Shown here one piece after another: positions 58,742-64,000 of a stretch of 64,000 nucleotides of DNA. The notes under the pieces were generated by a model. The model was given only the letters and a program-made list of their open reading frames with translations, searched no databases and was not told the DNA's origin. The translations under genes and the position numbers were made by a program. The stretch's first letter is position 1; every line of letters begins with the position of its first letter. This DNA is from Streptomyces hyderabadensis (GTDB taxonomy: Bacteria; Actinomycetota; Actinomycetes; Streptomycetales; Streptomycetaceae): NCBI RefSeq assembly GCF_020404845.1, contig NZ_JAIOJZ010000016.1, positions 62,001-126,000 on the forward strand, given 5' to 3'.

Positions 58742-59470
58742 TCAGGCGGGCTGCTGCGCCGCCGCGATGCGCTCGTTGCGCAGCGCCTCGTACCAGCGGT
58801 CGTCGGTCGGCGGCAGCGCGTTCACGTCGAGGGCCAGCTTGAGCAGCAGGTCCGCGATCTGCGGGTTGCGCGCCAGCACGGGGCCGTGCATGTACGTGCC
58901 GAAGACGGTGTCGTTGTACGCGCCCTCGGTGCCGTCCCCGGTGCCGTTGCCGTTGCCGAAGCGGACCTGGGCGAGCGGGCGGGCGCCCGGCCCGACGTGG
59001 GTGACGCCCTGGTGGTTCTCGAAGCCGGTCAGCGGCGGCAGGCCGAGGCGCGGGTCGATGTCGCCGAGGACGTCGCCGACGCACCGGGCGCCGTCGCCGC
59101 GGGTGGAGACCACGTCGAGCAGGCCGAGGCCCGGCTCGCGCTGGCCGAGGTCGTTGATGAACTCGTGGCCCAGGATCTGGTAGCCGGCGCAGACCGAGAA
59201 GACGATCGCGCCGTTCTCCACCGCCCGGTACAGGCCGCCGTCCCGGCGCAGCCGCTCGGCCGCGAGCCGCTGCGGCCGGTCCTCACCGCCGCCGATCAGG
59301 TAGATGTCGCCGGAGGTAGGGATCGGCTGGTCGCTGCGCACGTCGAGCCGGGCCACGTCGAGGCCGCGCTGGCGGGCCCGGCGCTCCACGACGAGGGCGT
59401 TGCCCTGGTCGCCGTAGGTGCTGAGCAGGTCCGGGTAGATCCAGACGATCCGCAGTTGGTTGTCGCTCAC
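58742..59470 (-). CDS. gatD: Lipid II glutamine amidotransferase subunit GatD
   Basis: A 242-residue CobB/CobQ-type glutamine amidotransferase with Cys94 in FSVCAGYQILG and His195 in TYMHGPVLA. With MurT it amidates the alpha-carboxyl of D-glutamate in lipid II, a step needed for normal cross-linking in Gram-positive bacteria. The GTG at 59470 has AGGGGA upstream, 23 bases after the murT stop. A pseudogene-free, two-gene operon with murT is evident. Confidence 0.95.
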   Translation of the reverse strand: MSDNQLRIVWIYPDLLSTYGDQGNALVVERRARQRGLDVARLDVRSDQPIPTSGDIYLIGGGEDRPQRLAAERLRRDGGLYRAVENGAIVFSVCAGYQILGHEFINDLGQREPGLGLLDVVSTRGDGARCVGDVLGDIDPRLGLPPLTGFENHQGVTHVGPGARPLAQVRFGNGNGTGDGTEGAYNDTVFGTYMHGPVLARNPQIADLLLKLALDVNALPPTDDRWYEALRNERIAAAQQPA

Positions 59471-59493
59471 GAAAATCCCCTGAAGTTGCGCGG

Positions 59494-60732
59494 TCAGTTG
59501 CCGACGCGGCGGCGCAGGTCCTGGAAGGCGGTGTAGTTGGCGATGACCTCGATGCGTCCCGGCGGGCACAGCTGCACCGCCTGGTCGAGGTCCTCGCACA
59601 CCTGGAACTGCTGGTTGGCGACCTCGAGGCGCACCGCGAGGTCCAGCTTCCGGTCGCCGATCACACAGATCGGGTGGCCGGTCAGCCGGGTGTAGTCCAC
59701 GTCCCACAGCCAGGAGGTGTCGGTGCCGTCGGCGCCGCGCGCGTTCACCGAGAGGATCACCGGGGCCGGCGCCGGGTCGATCAGGGAGAAGGTCTCCAGC
59801 CAGCCCGCCGGGTTCTTGGCGAGCAGCAGGCGCAGGTCGCGGCCCTGGAACTGGACCACGTCGTAGCGCCCGGCGACCGCTTGCACCTGGTACATGCGCT
59901 CCAGGGCGACCTGCGGCGGCACCCCGAAGACGGCGGCGACGGCGGCGGAGGAGGCGGCGTTGGCCTTGTTGGCGCGGCCCGGCAGCTGGAGGTGGATCGG
60001 CCAGGCGGAGCCGTGCGGGTCGAGCACGTGGTCGCCGGACAGGGCCCAGCTCGGCGTGGGACGGCGGAAGCCGCACTCGCCGCAGAACCAGTCGTCGCCG
60101 GGGCGCTGCATCACACCGCCGCAGGACGGGCAGGACCAGGCGTCGTCCTTCCACATCTGGCCCGCGGCGACCCAGATCACGTTGGGGGAGGAGGAGGCGG
60201 CCCACACCACCAGCGGGTCGTCGGCGTTGGCGACGACCACGGCCTTGGAGCCGGCCAGGCCCTCGCGCCAGTTCTCGGCGAGCATCCGGGTCTCGGCGGC
60301 GCGGTCGAGCTGGTCGCGGGAGAGGTTCAGGAGCGCGATGCACTTGGGCTCGGTGGCCTGGGCGACGCCCACCAGGTACTTCTCGTCGACCTCGATGACC
60401 CCGTACCGGGCCTCGGAGCCGCCCGCGAGGGCCGAGGTGATGCCGGCCGGCATGTTGGCGCCGAGCGCGTTGGAGACGACCGGACCGGCCGCCTTGAGCG
60501 CCTCGGCGATGAGCCGGGTGGTGGTGGTCTTGCCGTTGGTCGCCGAGACCAGGGTCACGTCCAGGTGCTGGGCGAGCCGGTGCAGGAGGTCGGGGTCGAG
60601 TTTCAGCGCGACCCGGCCGCCGATCACCGAACCGCTGCCGCGCCCCGCGGCGCGCGATGCCGCCGCGACCGCCTTGCCCGCGGTCACGGCGATCTTGGCC
60701 CGCGGCGTGAGCGGGTCCGAGTTGCCTGCCAT
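59494..60732 (-). CDS. murT: Lipid II isoglutaminyl synthase subunit MurT
   Basis: A 412-residue Mur-ligase-type protein. The ATP loop is SATNGKTTTTRL (64-72), and a four-Cys zinc ribbon (C201, C204, C217, C220) lies inside the central domain, as in Staphylococcus MurT. The C-terminal DUF1727 region ends YTAFQDLRRR. It activates the D-Glu carboxylate with ATP, while GatD supplies ammonia. The ATG at 60732 has AGGATCG upstream. It is divergent from a peptide deformylase gene. Confidence 0.96.
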   Translation of the reverse strand: MAGNSDPLTPRAKIAVTAGKAVAAASRAAGRGSGSVIGGRVALKLDPDLLHRLAQHLDVTLVSATNGKTTTTRLIAEALKAAGPVVSNALGANMPAGITSALAGGSEARYGVIEVDEKYLVGVAQATEPKCIALLNLSRDQLDRAAETRMLAENWREGLAGSKAVVVANADDPLVVWAASSSPNVIWVAAGQMWKDDAWSCPSCGGVMQRPGDDWFCGECGFRRPTPSWALSGDHVLDPHGSAWPIHLQLPGRANKANAASSAAVAAVFGVPPQVALERMYQVQAVAGRYDVVQFQGRDLRLLLAKNPAGWLETFSLIDPAPAPVILSVNARGADGTDTSWLWDVDYTRLTGHPICVIGDRKLDLAVRLEVANQQFQVCEDLDQAVQLCPPGRIEVIANYTAFQDLRRRVGN

Positions 60733-60910
60733 CAGTTCTCGATCCTCCTTGCCGTACGCGCCGCGCCTGAAGCCTGTGAAGCCTGACGGCCACGTGGTGT
60801 GGACCTCAGCCTATCGAGATCCATTCGCACTCCCGAATCGCGGCACCGGCCACCGGTTCCGGCGGTGGGCGCGCGCCGCCGGGCGACACAGGGACCTTAC
60901 TCTGGCCGCC

Positions 60911-61450
60911 ATGCGACAAGGCCCCATCCCGGGCGCCCACGGGCGCGTCCGTCCCCTCAGCCTCCTCGGCGACCCCGTCCTGCACGCTCCCGGCGCGGAG
61001 GTGACGGACTTCGGCCCGGAACTCGCGGCGCTGGTGGAGGACTTGTTCGCGACCATGTACGCCGCCCACGGCGTGGGCCTGGCCGCGAACCAGGTCGGCG
61101 AGGCGCTGCGCGTCTTCGTGTACGACTGCCCGGACGACGAGGACGAGCGGCACCTCGGGCACCTGGTGAACCCCCGGCTGGTGGAGGCCGGCGGGGTGGT
61201 GGTGCGGGGGCCGGAGGGCTGTCTGTCGCTGCCGGGACTGGAGGCGGGGACCGAGCGGCACGACGAGGCGGTGGTGACGGGCTTCACGGTGACCGGTGCG
61301 CCGGTCACCGTACGCGGGACGGGCTTCTTCGCCCGGTGCCTCCAGCACGAGTGCGACCACCTGGAGGGGCGGGTCTACGCTGATCGCCTGACCGGCCGGC
61401 GCCACCGGAAGCTGATGCGCCAGGTGGCGCGGGCGTCCTGGCACCGCTGA
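60911..61450 (+). CDS. def: Peptide deformylase
   Basis: A 179-residue iron/zinc deformylase with the three family motifs GVGLAANQ (54-61), EGCLSLP (102-108, metal Cys104) and QHECDH (145-150). It removes the N-formyl group from new proteins. TACTCT (60898-60903) ends seven bases before the ATG and no Shine-Dalgarno is present, so the message is probably leaderless. Streptomyces genomes carry several def genes; this one is likely an extra copy because fmt is not adjacent. Confidence 0.95.
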   Translation: MRQGPIPGAHGRVRPLSLLGDPVLHAPGAEVTDFGPELAALVEDLFATMYAAHGVGLAANQVGEALRVFVYDCPDDEDERHLGHLVNPRLVEAGGVVVRGPEGCLSLPGLEAGTERHDEAVVTGFTVTGAPVTVRGTGFFARCLQHECDHLEGRVYADRLTGRRHRKLMRQVARASWHR

Positions 61451-61507
61451 GCGCCCCCGCCGGCGACGACCGGGGCGCGGTGACCGGTGGGGCGGCGACC
61501 GGGCAGG

Positions 61508-62164
61508 TCAGAACCCCGGGCCGCCCGCCTTGTCGCCGGCCTCGGCGAGCCGGCCCCACAGCAGGTCGGCCAGGGCACGGACCAACTCCTCCCGGGAGCA
61601 GGGCCGTTCGCCCAGCCACCAGTCCCCGGCGGCGTGCATCATGCCGACGATGCCGTGCCCCCAGACCCGGGCCAGCTGCTGGGTGCCCGGCCCGACGTCG
61701 AGCCGCTCCTCGATGACCTGGGCCAGCTCCTCGCCCATCCGGCGCAGCAGCGGCGCCGAGTGCCTGCCGACGTCGAAGCCCTGCTCGGACTGGTCGCCCG
61801 GGGTGCCGGCGCCCTCCGCCGGATGCATCAGGAACCGGTACACCTGCGGGCGGGCCTCGATGGCCGCCAGATAGGTGTCCAGGGTGGACTCGACGCGCTG
61901 CCGCCGCTGGGCCGGGGCGTCCAGCGCGGCCCGCAGCGAGGCGAGGAGGGCGTCCGTGTGCCGGACGGCGAGGGCGGCGTAGAGTCCGCCCTTGTCGCCG
62001 AAGTGCCGGTACAGGATCGGCTTGGTGATGCCGGCCTCGGCGGCGATGGCGTTCATCGAGGCGTGCGGACCGTCGCGCAGCACCACCCGGTCGGCGGCCT
62101 CGAGCAGCTCGCGCCGTCTGCGGTCGGCGGACGTCTGCTGATCGGTCCGCTGCGTGGTGTTCAT
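61508..62164 (-). CDS. TetR-family regulator
   Basis: A 218-residue TetR protein with an N-terminal HTH (about residues 17-62; REL LEAADRVVLRDG then ITKPILYRHFGDKGGL) and a helical ligand domain. The ATG at 62164 has GGGGAG upstream; the longer open frame is not coding. It is divergent from an acyl-CoA dehydrogenase gene across a 170-base gap with a GGTAAC/GTTACC dyad, so it probably represses that gene and itself in response to an acyl-CoA. Confidence 0.92.
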   Translation of the reverse strand: MNTTQRTDQQTSADRRRRELLEAADRVVLRDGPHASMNAIAAEAGITKPILYRHFGDKGGLYAALAVRHTDALLASLRAALDAPAQRRQRVESTLDTYLAAIEARPQVYRFLMHPAEGAGTPGDQSEQGFDVGRHSAPLLRRMGEELAQVIEERLDVGPGTQQLARVWGHGIVGMMHAAGDWWLGERPCSREELVRALADLLWGRLAEAGDKAGGPGF

Positions 62165-62279
62165 GTGCTCTCCCCACCCGTGCTGTTTCGGTGACGCCTG
62201 CGCAAAGTAACACTCACAGGGCGCGTGACATCGAACGGGAGGGCGAGGGGGACCCGGGAGTTGACTTTTCCTACCCGCC

Positions 62280-62300
62280 GGTAACAGACTCGGGGTTACC
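62280..62300. promoter_or_regulatory. Operator dyad in the TetR/acyl-CoA dehydrogenase gap
   Basis: GGTAAC (62280-62285) and GTTACC (62295-62300) are separated by nine bases. TTGACT at 62261-62266 is a possible -35, so the dyad would cover the -10 region. Further GTAAC half-sites occur at 62305-62309 and 62207-62211, the latter nearer the TetR start. Confidence 0.55.
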
Positions 62301-62334
62301 GCAAGTAACATGCATGGGCGTCACTGGAGGGGAC

Positions 62335-63561
<1,227 letters not shown>

Positions 63562-63599
63562 GCGCCGTTTCGGATGCTGTGCGACGCCGGGTGCTGGTC

Positions 63600-63634
63600 C
63601 GTCGTGGCTGGTCGCGCAGTTCCCCGCGCCCCTG
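63600..63634 (-). repeat. Dispersed Streptomyces intergenic repeat, copy 2 (inverted)
   Basis: The reverse complement of this 35-base segment matches copy 1 (57461-57495) at 32 positions. It fills most of the 79-base gap between the convergent acyl-CoA dehydrogenase and cupin genes. Confidence 0.75.
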
Positions 63635-63640
63635 GGTGTC

Positions 63641-64000
63641 TCACCCGTGCCTGAGCGGAGTCAGTTGCTCGATGTCGTACTTGGCCCTGAGAGCCTCGAT
63701 CGCCTCGTGGTCCGGGGGGCCGCCGGCGCCGAGGATCTCCAGCAGTTCCTCGAAGTAGCGCTCGTGGTCCGGGGGCGGGCTGGCCTGGAAGAACATCTTG
63801 GCCGGCTCGCCCGTCGGGTTCGCGAAGGCGTGCGGGCAGCCGGGGGGCACGACGATGACCGTGCCCGGGGTGGCGCGCACCACCCGGTTGCCCGAACTCG
63901 ACTCCCACCTGCGCCAGCTGTCCGGCGTACGGACCCTCGGCTCGAAGGCGAGCACGTCCAGCTCGCCCTCCAGCACGTAGAACAGCTCCTCGCTGCGGGT
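63641..64000 (-). CDS. Cupin-domain protein (5' end outside window)
   Basis: At least 119 residues of a small beta-barrel protein, with its start beyond base 64000. The frame stays open through the edge, reading TRSEELFYVLEGELDVLAF. A cupin-like second motif is in TPGTVIVVPPGCPHAFANPTGEPAKMF. The C-terminus is an alpha-helical extension (HEAIEALRAKYDIEQLTP). Metal-binding cupins of this length act as isomerases, dioxygenases or sensors; none can be chosen here. Confidence 0.85.
   Translation of the reverse strand, partial: TRSEELFYVLEGELDVLAFEPRVRTPDSWRRWESSSGNRVVRATPGTVIVVPPGCPHAFANPTGEPAKMFFQASPPPDHERYFEELLEILGAGGPPDHEAIEALRAKYDIEQLTPLRHG

Overview
The window is high-GC actinobacterial DNA, almost certainly from a Streptomyces chromosome. 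The evidence is GC-saturated third codon positions, many GTG starts, ATGA/GTGA gene overlaps, TTA codons confined to regulators, a regulator/DUF397/ATP-binding triad, and intergenic repeats typical of the genus. From memory (not checked against a database), the gene order matches the purB, bioBAD/bioF, urease, tap and pfkA region of Streptomyces coelicolor read in reverse. No tRNA, rRNA, CRISPR array, insertion sequence or prophage was seen. Both ends cut a gene: a thioester reductase at base 1 and a cupin protein at base 64000.

1-7.8 kb holds the most unusual unit, a tightly coupled plus-strand operon. It encodes a thioester reductase (partial), an acyl carrier protein (ACP), a KAS III, E1 alpha, E1 beta and a lipoyl E2 of 2-oxo-acid dehydrogenase type, a second ACP, a KAS II and a lipase-like hydrolase. 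It looks like a small lipid or polyketide pathway in which a thiamine-diphosphate/lipoyl system supplies an acyl group to an ACP. The product is unknown, and the E2 carries Asn in place of the usual catalytic Asp. 7.8-16 kb holds regulators (ECF sigma factor, GntR, ROK), a two-component system beside an ABC exporter, and a small gene behind a DNA-damage-type promoter.

16-29 kb is mainly housekeeping: uracil/mismatch DNA glycosylase, purB, an SGNH hydrolase, paired CNNM/CBS membrane proteins, GNAT and LLM proteins, a Fic-like toxin-antitoxin pair, a methyltransferase and the biotin genes. BioB has a C-terminal Cys/His tail with exact nine-residue periodicity. 29-33 kb has a WhiJ-type triad whose regulator carries a TTA codon, an NlpC/P60 wall hydrolase under a c-di-AMP riboswitch, a ClpP paralogue and a lone Phd-type antitoxin.

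33-48.7 kb has the urease operon, with a four-half-site GlnR box upstream and a repeat inserted between ureF and ureG. It is followed by a secreted tripeptidyl aminopeptidase, an epimerase gene broken by an in-frame TGA, an acyltransferase, a TTA-containing HTH regulator, a 1066-residue M4 plus M28 plus chitin-binding secreted protease, and an MFS symporter. 48.7-64 kb has an RpiB-like isomerase, an Lrp-controlled ornithine aminotransferase/DDAH-like pair, a LytTR/LytS two-component system enclosing a sodium:solute symporter, CtaG, phosphofructokinase, the MurT/GatD lipid II amidation pair, peptide deformylase, and a TetR regulator divergent from an acyl-CoA dehydrogenase.
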